Source: Auanema rhodensis (taxonomy: Eukaryota; Nematoda; Chromadorea; Rhabditida; Rhabditidae). From it: a stretch of DNA of 64,000 nt. A program made the translations under genes and the position numbers. A model generated the notes under the pieces. It made no database searches and was not told the DNA's origin. It saw only the letters and a program-made list of their open reading frames with translations. Where the stretch lies: the NCBI GenBank assembly GCA_964057225.1, contig OZ059900.1:258501-322500 (forward strand), read 5' to 3'. Shown one piece after another: positions 13,538 to 26,727 of this stretch (positions are counted from its first letter, which is position 1; each line of letters begins with the position of its first letter).

Positions 13538-16314
13538 CTCAAATCTTAACGAATATGATCAAAATTTACGAGTATTACAGATTTTGTACCAAAAATCGGT
13601 GAGTATATGGTGTTAAAGGCATAAAAACGACCATACTTAGTGTAGTAATGCTATTTGAGCGAAAATCAGTATTTAAACATCACTAGCGTTTAATTGATGA
13701 CTTTTGTTGTTATAGACAATAAAACTATGCTTTTGATCATATATATGAGCGATTTAGCCCAATTGGACTCAAAACTCGGAAAATTCAAAAATTCTTTCTA
13801 TTTTCGACCTTTTTTGATCAAAATGAATATATATCAGTGCAAGCTCATAAAAATAGACTGATTTTGTGTATTGTGTGTTTGATTCTCAAATCTTAACGAA
13901 TATGATCAAAATTTACGAGTATTACAGATTTTGTACCAAAAATCGGTGAGTATATGGTGTTAAAGGCATAAAAACGACCATACTTAGTGTAGTAATGCTA
14001 TTTGAGCGAAAATCAGTATTTAAACATCACTAGCGTTTAATTGATGACTTTTGTTGCTATAGACAATAAAACTATGCTTTTGATCATATATATGAGCGAT
14101 TTAGCCCAATTGGACTCAAAACTCGGAAAATTCAAAAATTCTTTCTATTTTCGACCTTTTTTGATCAAAATGAATATATATCAGTGCAAACTCATAAAAA
14201 TAGACTGATTTTGTTTATTGTGTGTTTGATTTTCAAATCTTAACGAATATGATCAAAATTTACGAGTATTACAGATTTTGTACCAAAAATCGGTGAGTAT
14301 ATGGTGTTAAAGGCATAAAAACGACCATACTTAGTGTAGTAATGCTATTTGAGCGAAAATCAGTATTTAAACATCACTAGCGTTTAATTGATGACTTTTG
14401 TTGTCATAGACAATAAAACTATGCTTTTGATCATATATATGAGCGATTTAGCCCAATTGGACTCAAAACTCGGAAAATTCAAAAATTCTTTCTATTTTCG
14501 ACCTTTTTTGATCAAAATGAATATATATCAGTGCAAACTCATAAAAATAGACTGATTTTGTTTATTGTGTGTTTGATTTTCAAATCTTAACGAATATGAT
14601 CAAAATTTACGAGTATTACAGATTTTGTACCAAAAATCGGTGAGTATATGGTGTTAAAGGCATAAAAACGACCATACTTAGTGTAGTAATGCTATTTGAG
14701 CGAAATTCAGTATCGAAACATCACTAGCGTTTAATTGATGACTTTTGTTGTTATAGACAATAAAACTATGCTTTTGATCATATATATGAGCGATTTAGCC
14801 AAATTGGACTCAAAACTCGGACATTTCCAAAATTCTTTCTATTTTCGACCTTTTTTGATCAAAATGAATATATATCAGTGCAAGCTCATAAAAATAGACT
14901 GATTTCGTGTATTGTATGTTTGATTCTCGAATCTTAACGAATATGATCAAAATTTACGAGTATTACAGATTTTGTACCAAAAATCGGTGAGTATATGGTG
15001 TTAAAGGCATAAAAACGACCATACTTAGTGTAGTAATGCTATTTGAGCGAAATTTAGTGATTTAAACATCATTAGTGTTTAATTAATGACTTTTGTTGTC
15101 ATAGACAATAAAACTATGCTTTTGATCATATATATGAGCGATTTAGCCCAATTGGACTCAAAACTCGGAAAATTCAAAAATTCTTTCTATTTTCGACCTT
15201 TTTTGATCAAAATGAATATATATCAGTGCAAGCTCATAAAAATAGACTGATTTCGTGTATTGTGTGTTTGATTCTCAAATCTTAACGAATATGATCAAAA
15301 TTTACGAGTATTACAGATTTTGTACCAAAAATCGGTGAGTATATGGTGTTAGAGGCATAAAAACGACCATACTTAGTGTAGTAATGCTATTTGAGCGAAA
15401 TTCAGTATTTAAACATCACTAGCGTTTAATTGATGACTTTTGTTGTTATAGACAATAAAACTATGCTTTTGATCATATATATGAGCGATTTAGCCAAATT
15501 GGACTCAAAACTCGGAAATTTCAAAAATTCTTTCTATTTTCGACCTTTTTTGATCAAAATGAATATATATCAGTGCAAGCTCATAAAAATAGACTGATTT
15601 TGTTTATTGTGTGTTTGATTTTCAAATCTTAACGAATATGATCAAAATTTACGAGTATTACAGATTTTGTACCAAAAATCGGTGAGTATATGGTGTTAAA
15701 GGCATAAAATCGACCATACTTAGTGTAGTAATGCTATTTGAGCGAAAATCAGTATTTAAACATCACTAGCGTTTAATTGATGACTTTTGTTGTCATAGAC
15801 AACAAAACTATGCTTCTGATCATATATATGAGCGATTTAGCCAAATTAGACTCAAAACTCGGAAATTTCAAAAATTCTTTCTATTTTCGACCTTTTTTGA
15901 TCAAAATGAATATATATCAGTGCAAGCTCATAAAAATAGACTGATTCTGTTTATTGTGTGTTTGATTCTCAAATCTTAACGAATATGATCAAAATTTACG
16001 AGTATTACAGATTTTGTACCAAAAATCGGTGAGTATATGGTGTTAAAGGCATAAAAACGACCATACTTAGTGTAGTTATGCTATTTGAGCGAAATTCAGT
16101 ATTTAAACATCACTAGCGTTTAATTGATGACTTTTGTTGTTATAGACAATAAAACTATGCTTTTGATCATATATATGAGCGATTTAGCCAAATTGGACTC
16201 AAAACTCGGAAATTTCAAAAATTCTTTCTATTTTCGACCTTTTTTGATCAAAATGAATATATATCAGTGCAAGCTCATAAAAATAGACTGATTCTGTTTA
16301 TTGTGTGTTTGATT
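13538..16314 (+). repeat. Eight mixed monomers with a run of class C
   Basis: Starts are 13538, 13885, 14232, 14579, 14926, 15274, 15621 and 15968. The first three are class C with the gcccaattgg variant. The copies at 13885 and 14232 both end in tgtttattgtgtg followed by ttttcaaatc, suggesting tandem copying. The monomer at 14579 has a private tatcgaaac. The one at 14926 is a class D copy of 348 bp. Private single-base variants include ttagaggc near 15350 and aaaatcgacc near 15707. Monomers ending in gattctgttt occur here and again near 18028. No gene. Confidence 0.9.
14926..15273 (+). repeat. Reference monomer, class D (348 bp)
   Basis: Class D has one extra base in ttagtgatttaaac, followed by attagtgttt and aattaatgac. 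Other complete forward copies start at 1, 696, 1391, 23255, 23603 and 25339. Complete inverted copies have minus starts 45367, 46410, 49536, 50579 and 55788. Confidence 0.9.
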
Positions 16315-19300
16315 CTCAAATCTTAACGAATATGATCAAAATTTACGAGTATTACAGATTTTGTACCAAAAATCGGTGAGTATATGGTGTTAAAGGCATA
16401 AAAACGACCATACTTAGTGTAGTAATGCTATTTGAGCGAAAATCAGTATTTAAACATCACTAGCGTTTAATTGATGACTTTTGTAGTCATAGACAACAAA
16501 ACTATGCTTCTGATCATATATATGAGCGATTTAGCCAAATTAGACTCAAAACTCGGAAATTTCAAAAATTCTTTCTATTTTCGACCTTTTTTGATCAAAA
16601 TGAATATATATCAGTGCAAGCTCATAAAAATAGACTGATTTCGTGTATTGTATGTTTGATTCTCAAATCTTAACGAATATGATCAAAATTTACGAGTATT
16701 ACAGATTTTGTACCAAAAATCGGTGAGTATATGGTGTTAAAGGCATAAAAACGACCATACTTAGTGTAGTTATGCTATTTGAGCGAAATTCAGTATTTAA
16801 ACATCACTAGCGTTTAATTGATGACTTTTGTTGTTATAGACAATAAAACTATGCTTTTGATCATATATATGAGCGATTTAGCCAAATTGGACTCAAAACT
16901 CGGACATTTCCAAAATTCTTTCTATTTTCGACCTTTTTTGATCAAAATGAATATATATCAGTGCAAACTCATAAAAATAGACTGATTTTGTGTATTGTGT
17001 GTTTGATTCTCAAATCTTAACAAATATGATCAAAATTTACAAGTATTACAGATTTTGTACCAAAAATCGGTGAGTATATGGTGTTAAAGGCATAAAAACG
17101 ACCATACTTAGTGTAGTAATGCTATTTGAGCGAAATTCAGTATTAAAACATCACCAGCGTTTAATTGATGACTTTTGTTATCATAGACAGTAAAACTATG
17201 CTTTTGATTATATATATGAACGATTTAGCCCAATTGGACTCAAAACTCGGAAATTTCAAAAATTCTTTCTATTTTCGACCTTTTTTGATCAAAATGAATA
17301 AATATCAGTGCAAGCTCATAAAAATAGACTGATTTTGTGTATTGTATGTTTGATTCTCAAATCTTAACGAATATGATCAAAATTTACGAGTATTACAGAT
17401 TTTGTACCAAAAATCGGTGAGTATATGGTGTTAAAGGCATAAAAACGACCATACTTAGTGTAGTAATGCTATTTGAGCGAAATTCAGTATTTAAACATCA
17501 CTAGCGTTTAATTGATGACTTTTGTTGTTATAGACAATAAAACTATGCTTTTGATCATATATATGAGCGATTTAGCCAAATTGGACTCAAAACTCGGACA
17601 TTTCCAAAATTCTTTCTATTTTCGACCTTTTTTGATCAAAATGAATATATATCAGTGCAAACTCATAAAAATAGACTGATTTTGTGTATTGTGTGTTTGA
17701 TTCTCAAATCTTAACAAATATGATCAAAATTTACAAGTATTACAGATTTTGTACCAAAAATCGGTGAGTATATGGTGTTAAAGGCATAAAAACGACCATA
17801 CTTAGTGTAGTAATGCTATTTGAGCGAAATTCAGTATTAAAACATCACTAGCGTTTAATTGATGACTTTTGTTGTTATAGACAATAAAACTATGCTTTTG
17901 ATCATATATATGAGCGATTTAGCCAAATTGGACTCAAAACTCGGAAATTTCAAAAATTCTTTCTATTTTCGACCTTTTTTGATCAAAATGAATATATATC
18001 AGTGCAAGCTCATAAAAATAGACTGATTCTGTTTATTGTGTGTTTGATTCTCAAATCTTAACGAATATGATCAAAACTTACGAGTATTACAGATTTTGTA
18101 CCAAAAATCGGTGAGTATATGGTGTTAAAGGCATAAAAACGACCATACTTAGTGTAGTAATGCTATTTGAGCGAAAATCAGTATTTAAACATCACTAGCG
18201 TTTAATTGATGACTTTTGTTGTCATAGACAACAAAACTATGCTTCTGATCATATATATGAGCGATTTAGCCAAATTAGACTCAAAACTCGGAAATTTCAA
18301 AAATTCTTTCTATTTTCGACCTTTTTTGATCAAAATGAATATATATCAGTGCAAGCTCATAAAAATAGACTGATTTCGTGTATTGTATGTTTGATTCTCA
18401 AATCTTAACGAATATGATCAAAATTTACGAGTATTACAGATTTTGTACCAAAAATCGGTGAGTATATGGTGTTAAAGGCATAAAAACGACCATACTTAGT
18501 GTAGTTATGCTATTTGAGCGAAATTCAGTATTTAAACATCACTAGCGTTTAATTGATGACTTTTGTTGTTATAGACAATAAAACTATGCTTTTGATCATA
18601 TATATGAGCGATTTAGCCAAATTGGACTCAAAACTCGGACATTTCCAAAATTCTTTCTATTTTCGACCTTTTTTGATCAAAATGAATATATATCAGTGCA
18701 AACTCATGAAAATAGACTGATTTTGTGTATTGTGTGTTTGATTCTCAAATCTTAACAAATATGATCAAAATTTACAAGTATTACAGATTTTGTACCAAAA
18801 ATCGGTGAGTATATGGTGTTAAAGGCATAAAAACGACCATACTTAGTGTAGTAATGCTATTTGAGCGAAATTCAGTATTAAAACATCACCAGCGTTTAAT
18901 TGATGACTTTTGTTGTTATAGACAATAAAACTATGCTTTTGATCATATATATGAGCGATTTAGCCAAATTGGACTCAAAACTCGGAAATTTCAAAAATTC
19001 TTTCTATTTTCGACCTTTTTTGATCAAAATGAATATATATCAGTGCAAGCTCATAAAAATAGACTGATTTTGTGTATTGTGTGTTTGATTCTCAAATCTT
19101 AACGAATATGATCAAAATTTACGAGTATTACAGATTTTGTACCAAAAATCGGTGAGTATATGGTGTTAAAGGCATAAAAACGACCATACTTAGTGTAGTA
19201 ATGCTATTTGAGCGAAATTCAGTATTTAAACATCACTAGCGTTTAATTGATGACTTTTGTTGTTATAGACAATAAAACTATGCTTTTGATCATATATATG

Positions 19301-19784
19301 AGCGATTTAGCCAAATTGGACTCAAAACTCGGACATTTCCAAAATTCTTTCTATTTTCGACCTTTTTTGATCAAAATGAATATATATCAGTGCAAGCTCA
19401 TAAAAATAGACTGATTCCGTGTATTGTATGTTTGATTCTCAAATCTTAACGAATATGATCAAAATTTACGAGTATTACAGATTTTGTACCAAAAATCGGT
19501 GAGTATATGGTGTTATAGGCATAAAAACGACCATACTTAGTGTAGTAATGCTATTTGAGCGAAATTCAGTATTTAAACATCACTAGCGTTTAATTGATGA
19601 CTTTTGTTATCATAGACAATAAAACTTTGCTTCTGATCATATATATGAGCGATTTAGCCAAATTAGACTCAAAACTCGGAAATTTCAAAAATTCTTTCTA
19701 TTTTCGACCTTTTTTGATCAAAATGAATATATATCAGTGCAAGCTCATAAAAATAGACTGATTTCGTGTATTGTGTGTTTGATT
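16315..19784 (+). repeat. 1735-bp five-monomer higher-order repeat, two copies
   Basis: Copy one has starts 16315, 16662, 17009, 17356 and 17703; copy two has 18050, 18397, 18744, 19091 and 19438. Four of five positions correspond: C; B with gtagttatg and cggacattt; A; B with cggacattt. The rare tcaccagcg at 17151 and 18886 lies exactly 1735 bp apart and supports common descent. The fifth position differs (class A against class B with aactttgc). The monomer at 17009 is a mosaic carrying ttatcatag and cagtaaaac, otherwise typical of class E. No gene. Confidence 0.88.
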
Positions 19785-22255
19785 CTCAAATCTTAACGAA
19801 TATGATCAAAATTTACGAGTATTACAGATTTTGTACCAAAAATCGGTGAGTATATGGTGTTAAAGGCATAAAAACGACCATACTTAGTGTAGTAATGCTA
19901 TTTGAGCGAAATTCAGTATTAAAACATCACTAGCGTTTAATTGATGACTTTTGTTGTTATAGACAATGAAACTATGCTTTTGATCATATATATGAGCGAT
20001 TCAGCCAAATTGGACTCAAAACTCGGAAATTTCAAAAATTCTTTCTATTTTCGACCTTTTTTGATCAAAATGAATATATATCAGTGCAAGCTCATAAAAA
20101 TAGACTGATTTTGTGTATTGTGTGTTTGATTCTCAAATCTTAACGAATATGATCAAAATTTACGAGTATTACAGATTTTGTACCAAAAATCGGTGAGTAT
20201 ATGGTGTTAAAGGCATAAAAACGACCATACTTAGTGTAGTTATGCTATTTGAGCGAAATTCAGTATTTAAACATCACTAGCGTTTAATTGATGACTTTTG
20301 TTGTTATAGACAATAAAACTATGCTTTTGATCATATATATGAGCGATTTAGCCAAATTGGACTCAAAACTCGGAAATTTCAAAAATTCTTTCTATTTTCG
20401 ACCTTTTTTGATCAAAATGAATATATATCAGTGCAAGCTCATAAAAATAGACTGATTTTGTGTATTGAGTGTTTGATTCTCAAATCTTAACAAATATGAT
20501 CAAAATTTACGAGTATTACAGATTTTGTACCAAAAATCGGTGAGTATATGGTGTTAAAGGCATAAAAACGACCATACTTAGTGTAGTAATGCTATTTGAG
20601 CGAAAATCAGTATTTAAACATCACTAGCGTTTAATTGATGACTTTTGTTGTCATAGACAATAAAACTATGCTTCTGATCATATATATGAACGATTTAGCC
20701 AAATTAGACTCAAAACTCGGAAATTTCAAAAATTCTTTCTATTTTCGACCTTTTTTGATCAAAATGAATATATATCAGTGCAAGCTCATAAAAATAGACT
20801 GATTTCGTGTATTGTATGTTTGATTCTCAAATCTTAACGAATATGATCAAAATTTACGAGTATTACAGATTTTGCACCAAAAATCGGTGAGTATATGGTG
20901 TTAAAGGCATAAAAACGACCATACTTAGTGTAGTTATGCTATTTGAGCGAAATTCAGTATTTAAACATCACTAGCGTTTAATTGATGACTTTTGTTGTTA
21001 TAGACAATAAAACTATGCTTTTGATCATATATATGAGCGATTTAGCCAAATTGGACTCAAAACTCGGAAATTTCAAAAATTCTTTCTATTTTCGACCTTT
21101 TTTGATCAAAATGAATATATATCAGTGCAAGCTCATAAAAATAGACTGATTTTGTGTATTGAGTGTTTGATTCTCAAATCTTAACGAATATGATCAAAAT
21201 TTACGAGTATTACAGATTTTGTACCAAAAATCGGTGAGTATATGGTGTTAAAGGCATAAAAACGACCATACTTAGTGTAGTAATGCTATTTGAGCGAAAA
21301 ACAGTATTTAAACATCACTAGCGTTTAATTGATGACTTTTGTTGTCATAGACAATAAAACTATGCTTCTGATCATATATATGAGCGATTTAGCCAAATTA
21401 GACTCAAAACTCGGAAATTTCAAAAATTCTTTCTATTTTCGACCTTTTTTGATCAAAATGAATATATATCAGTGCAAGCTCATAAAAATAGACTGATTTC
21501 GTGTATTGTATGTTTGATTCTCAAATCTTAACGAATATGATCAAAATTTACGAGTATTACAGATTTTGTACCAAAAATCGGTGAGTATATGGTGTTAAAG
21601 GCATAAAAACGACCATACTTAGTGTAGTTATGCTATTTGAGCGAAATTCAGTATTTAAACATCACTAGCGTTTAATTGATGACTTTTGTTGTTATAGACA
21701 ATAAAACTATGCTTTTGATCATATATATGAGCGATTTAGCCAAATTGGACTCAAAACTCGGACATTTCCAAAATTCTTTCTATTTTCGACCTTTTTTGAT
21801 CAAAATGAATATATATCAGTGCAAACTCATAAAAATAGACTGATTTTGTGTATTGTGTGTTTGATTCTCAAATCTTAACAAATATGATCAAAATTTACAA
21901 GTATTACAGATTTTGTACCAAAAATCGGTGAGTATATGGTGTTAAAGGCATAAAAACGACCATACTTAGTGTAGTAATGCTATTTGAGCGAAATTCAGTA
22001 TTAAAACATCACTAGCGTTTAATTGATGACTTTTGTTGTCATAGACAATAAAACTATGCTTCTGATCATATATATGAGCGATTTAGCCAAATTAGACTCA
22101 AAACTCGGAAATTTCAAAAATTCTTTCTATTTTCGACCTTTTTTGATCAAAATGAATATATATCAGTGCAAGCTTATAAAAATTTACTGATTTCGTGTAT
22201 TGTATGTTTGATTCTCAAATCTTAACGAATATGATCAAAATTTACGAGTATTACA

Positions 22256-22273
22256 GATTTTGTACCAAAAATC
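22256..22273. other. Short hairpin-forming dyad in the monomer (example)
   Basis: GATTTT and AAAATC flank the loop GTACCA at monomer positions 43-60, giving a possible 6-bp stem. The segment sits in the most conserved part of the monomer. Structure formation in vivo is an inference. Confidence 0.7.
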
Positions 22274-22412
22274 GGTGAGTATATGGTGTTAAAGGCATAA
22301 AAACGACCATACTTAGTGTAGTAATGCTATTTGAGCGAAATTCAGTATTTAAACATCACTAGCGTTTAATTGATGACTTTTGTTGTTATAGACAATAAAA
22401 CTATGCTTTTGA

Positions 22413-22424
22413 TCATATATATGA
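22413..22424. other. 12-bp perfect palindrome in the monomer (example)
   Basis: TCATATATATGA at monomer positions 200-211 is its own reverse complement. It is present in nearly every monomer. Exceptions include atagatgat in the copies with minus starts 41896, 42590 and 44325, gctgatata at 40508, ataaatatg at 22561, and gatcgtata at 9027 and 11109. The inversion junction falls in one copy of it. Confidence 0.9.
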
Positions 22425-22487
22425 GCGATTTAGCCAAATTGGACTCAAAACTCGGAAATTTCAAAAATTCTTTCTATTTTCGACCTT

Positions 22488-22499
22488 TTTTGATCAAAA
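22488..22499. other. Second 12-bp perfect palindrome in the monomer (example)
   Basis: TTTTGATCAAAA at monomer positions 275-286 is its own reverse complement and lies 63 bp downstream of the first palindrome. It is almost invariant across the array; gatgaaaat near 27352 and 30821 and gattaaaat near 25970 are among the few changes. Confidence 0.9.
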
Positions 22500-22907
22500 T
22501 GAATATATATCAGTGCAAGCTCATAAAAATAGACTGATTTTGTGTATTGTGTGTTTGATTCTCGAATCTTAACGAATATGATCAAAATTTACGAGTATTA
22601 CAGATTTTGTACCAAAAATCGGTGAGTATATGGTGTTAAAGGCATAAAAACGACCATACTTAGTGTAGTAATGCTATTTGAGCGAAAATCAGTATTTAAA
22701 CATCACTAGCGTTTAATTGATGACTTTTGTTGTCATAGACAATAAAACTATGCTTCTGATCATAAATATGAGCGATTTAGCCAAATTAGACTCAAAACTC
22801 GGAAATTTCAAAAATTCTTTCTATTTTCGACCTTTTTTGATCAAAATGAATATATATCAGTGCAAGCTCATAAAAATAGACTGATTTCGTGTATTGTGTG
22901 TTTGATT

Positions 22908-25900
22908 CTCAAATCTTAACAAATATGATCAAAATTTACAAGTATTACAGATTTTGTACCAAAAATCGGTGAGTATATGGTGTTAAAGGCATAAAAACGA
23001 CCATACTTAGTGTAGTAATGCTATTTGAGCGAAATTCAGTATTAAAACATCACTAGCGTTTAATTGATGACTTTTGTTGTTATAGACAATGAAACTATGC
23101 TTTTGATCATATATATGAGCGATTTAGCCCAATTGGACTCAAAACTCGGAAAATTCAAAAATTCTTTCTATTTTCGACCTTTTTTGATCAAAATGAATAT
23201 ATATCAGTGCAAACTCATAAAAATAGACTGATTTTGTGTATTGTGTGTTTGATTCTCAAATCTTAACGAATATGATCAAAATTTACGAGTATTACAGATT
23301 TTGTACCAAAAATCGGTGAGTATATGGTGTTAAAGGCATAAAAACGACCATACTTAGTGTAGTAATGCTATTTGAGCGAAATTTAGTGATTTAAACATCA
23401 TTAGTGTTTAATTAATGACTTTTGTTGTCATAGACAATAAAACTATGCTTTTGATCATATATATGAGCGATTTAGCCCAATTGGACTCAAAACTCGGAAA
23501 ATTCAAAAATTCTTTCTATTTTCGACCTTTTTTGATCAAAATGAATATATATCAGTGCAAACTCATAAAAATAGACTGATTTTGTTTATTGTGTGTTTGA
23601 TTTTCAAAACTTAACGAATATGATCAAAATTTACGAGTATTACAGATTTTGTACCAAAAATCGGTGAGTATATGGTGTTAAAGGTATAAAAACGACCATA
23701 CTTAGTGTAGTAATGCTATTTGAGCGAAATTTAGTGATTTAAACATCATTAGTGTTTAATTAATGACTTTTGTTGTCATAGACAATAAAACTATGCTTTT
23801 GATCATATATATGAGCGATTTAGCCCAATTGGACTCAAAACTCGGAAAATTCAAAAATTCTTTCTATTTTCGACCTTTTTTGATCAAAATGAATATATAT
23901 CAGTGCAAACTCATAAAAATAGACTGATTTTGTTTATTGTGTGTTTGATTTTCAAAACTTAACGAATATGATCAAAATTTACGAGTATTACAGATTTTGT
24001 ACCAAAAATCGGTGAGTATATGGTGTTAAAGGTATAAAAACGACCATACTTAGTGTAGTAATGCTATTTGAGCGAAATTCAGTATTAAAACATCACTAGC
24101 GTTTAATTGATGACTTTTGTTGTTATAGACAATAAAACTATGCTTTTGATCATATATATGAGCGATTCAGCCAAATTGGACTCAAAACTCGGAAATTTCA
24201 AAAATTCTTTCTATTTTCGACCTTTTTTGATCAAAATGAATATATATCAGTGCAAGCTCATAAAAATAGACTGATTTTGTGTATTGTGTGTTTGATTCTC
24301 AAATCTTAACGAATATGATCAAAATTTACGAGTATTACAGATTTTGTACCAAAAATCGGTGAGTATCTGGTGTTAAAGGCATAAAAACGACCATACTTAG
24401 TGTAGTAATGCTATTTGAGCGAAAATCAGTATTTAAACATCACTAGCGTTTAATTGATGACTTTTGTTGTCATAGACAATAAAACTATGCTTCTGATCAT
24501 ATATATGAGCGATTTAGCCAAATTAGACTCAAAACTCGGAAATTTCAAAAATTCTTTCTATTTTCGACCTTTTTTGATCAAAATGAATATATATCAGTGC
24601 AAGCTCATAAAAATAGACTGATTTCGTGTATTGTATGTTTGATTCTCAAATCTTAACAAATATGATCAAAATTTACGAGTATTACAGATTTTGTACCAAA
24701 AATCGGTGAGTATATGGTGTTAAAGGCATAAAAACGACCATACTTAGTGTAGTAATGCTATTTGAGCGAAATTCAGTATTTAAACATCACTAGCGTTTAA
24801 TTGATGACTTTTGTTGTTATAGACAATAAAACTATGCTTCTGATCATATATATGAGCGATTTAGCCAAATTAGACTCAAAACTCGGAAATTTCAAAAATT
24901 CTTTCTATTTTCGACCTTTTTTGATCAAAATGAATATATATCAGTGCAAGCTCATAAAAATAGACTGATTTCGTGTATTGTATGTTTGATTCTCAAATCT
25001 TAACGAATATGATCAAAATTTACGAGTATTACAGATTTTGTACCAAAAATCGGTGAGTATATGGTGTTAAAGGCATAAAAACGACCATACTTAGTGTAGT
25101 AATGCTATTTGAGCGAAATTCAGTATTAAAACATCACTAGCGTTTAATTGATGACTTTTGTTGTTATAGACAATGAAACTATGCTTTTGATCATATATAT
25201 GAGCGATTTAGCCCAATTGGACTCAAAACTCGGAAAATTCAAAAATTCTTTCTATTTTCGACCTTTTTTGATCAAAATGAATATATATCAGTGCAAACTC
25301 ATAAAAATAGACTGATTTTGTGTATTGTGTGTTTGATTCTCAAATCTTAACGAATATGATCAAAATTTACGAGTATTACAGATTTTGTACCAAAAATCGG
25401 TGAGTATATGGTGTTAAAGGCATAAAAACGACCATACTTAGTGTAGTAATGCTATTTGAGCGAAATTTAGTGATTTAAACATCATTAGTGTTTAATTAAT
25501 GACTTTTGTTGTCATAGACAATAAAACTATGCTTTTGATCATATATATGAGCGATTTAGCCCAATTGGACTCAAAACTCGGAAAATTCAAAAATTCTTTC
25601 TATTTTCGACCTTTTTTGATCAAAATGAATATATATCAGTGCAAACTCATAAAAATAGACTGATTTTGTTTATTGTGTGTTTGATTTTCAAAACTTAACG
25701 AATATGATCAAAATTTACGAGTATTACAGATTTTGTACCAAAAATCGGTGAGTATATGGTGTTAAAGGTATAAAAACGACCATACTTAGTGTAGTAATGC
25801 TATTTGAGCGAAATTCAGTATTAAAACATCACTAGCGTTTAATTGATGACTTTTGTTGTTATAGACAATAAAACTATGCTTTTGATCATATATATGAGCG

Positions 25901-26727
25901 ATTCAGCCAAATTGGACTCAAAACTCGGAAATTTCAAAAATTCTTTCTATTTTCGACCTTTTTTGATTAAAATGAATATATATCAGTGCAAGCTCATAAA
26001 AATAGACTGATTTTGTGTATTGTGTGTTTGATTCTCAAATCTTAACGAATATGATCAAAATTTACGAGTATTACAGATTTTGTACCAAAAATCGGTGAGT
26101 ATCTGGTGTTAAAGGCATAAAAACGACCATACTTAGTGTAGTAATGCTATTTGAGCGAAAATCAGTATTTAAACATCACTAGCGTTTAATTGATGACTTT
26201 TGTTGTCATAGACAATAAAACTATGCTTCTGATCATATATATGAGCGATTTAGCCAAATTAGACTCAAAACTCGGAAATTTCAAAAATTCTTTCTATTTT
26301 CGAACTTTTTTGATCAAAATGAATATATATCAGTGCAAGCTCATAAAAATAGACTGATTTCGTGTATTGTATGTTTGATTCTCAAATCTTAACAAATATG
26401 ATCAAAATTTACGAGTATTACAGATTTTGTACCAAAAATCGGTGAGTATATGGTGTTAAAGGCATAAAAACGACCATACTTAGTGTAGTAATGCTATTTG
26501 AGCGAAATTCAGTATTTAAACATCACTAGCGTTTAATTGATGACTTTTGTTGTTATAGACAATAAAACTATGCTTTTGATCATATATATGAGCGATTTAG
26601 CCAAATTAGACTCAAAACTCGGAAATTTCAAAAATTCTTTCTATTTTCGACCTTTTTTGATCAAAATGAATATATATCAGTGCAAGCTCATAAAAATAGA
26701 CTGATTTCGTGTATTGTATGTTTGATT
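22908..26727 (+). repeat. Six-monomer unit and its five-monomer derivative
   Basis: Copy one has starts 22908, 23255, 23603, 23951, 24298 and 24645 (2084 bp). Copy two has 24992, 25339, 25687, 26034 and 26381 (1736 bp). The shared order is A (caatgaaac, gcccaatt), D, A (gattcagcc, aaggtata), C (gtatctgg), B. Copy one has two consecutive class D monomers where copy two has one, so a single 348-bp monomer was gained or lost. The gtatctgg marker at 24298 and 26034 is the forward counterpart of a marker common on the inverted arm. No gene. Confidence 0.92.

Larger units (their letters stand above)
22214..22560 (+). repeat. Reference monomer, class B (347 bp)
   Basis: Class B is marked by attcagtatttaaacatc and is the form closest to the majority of the array. 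A frequent subtype carries gtagttatg together with cggacatttcc; it recurs on the forward arm and, as gcataacta with gtccgag, at 42938-43284 on the inverted arm. Confidence 0.9.
19785..22907 (+). repeat. Nine monomers including a duplicated 694-bp dimer
   Basis: Starts are 19785, 20132, 20479, 20826, 21173, 21520, 21867, 22214 and 22561. The pair 20132-20825 (B with gtagttatg, then C) recurs as 20826-21519; both B members end in the rare gtattgagtg. Private variants include tttgcacc near 20873, aaaaacagta near 21297, and aatttactg near 22185. The monomer at 22561 carries ataaatatg, which breaks the central palindrome. No gene. Confidence 0.9.

Noticed and set aside
22413-22424. TATA-box promoter at catatatatga, or aataaa polyadenylation signal in gacaataaaact
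   Set aside because: Both are expected by chance in 72% A+T DNA and occur once per monomer with no associated transcript structure.
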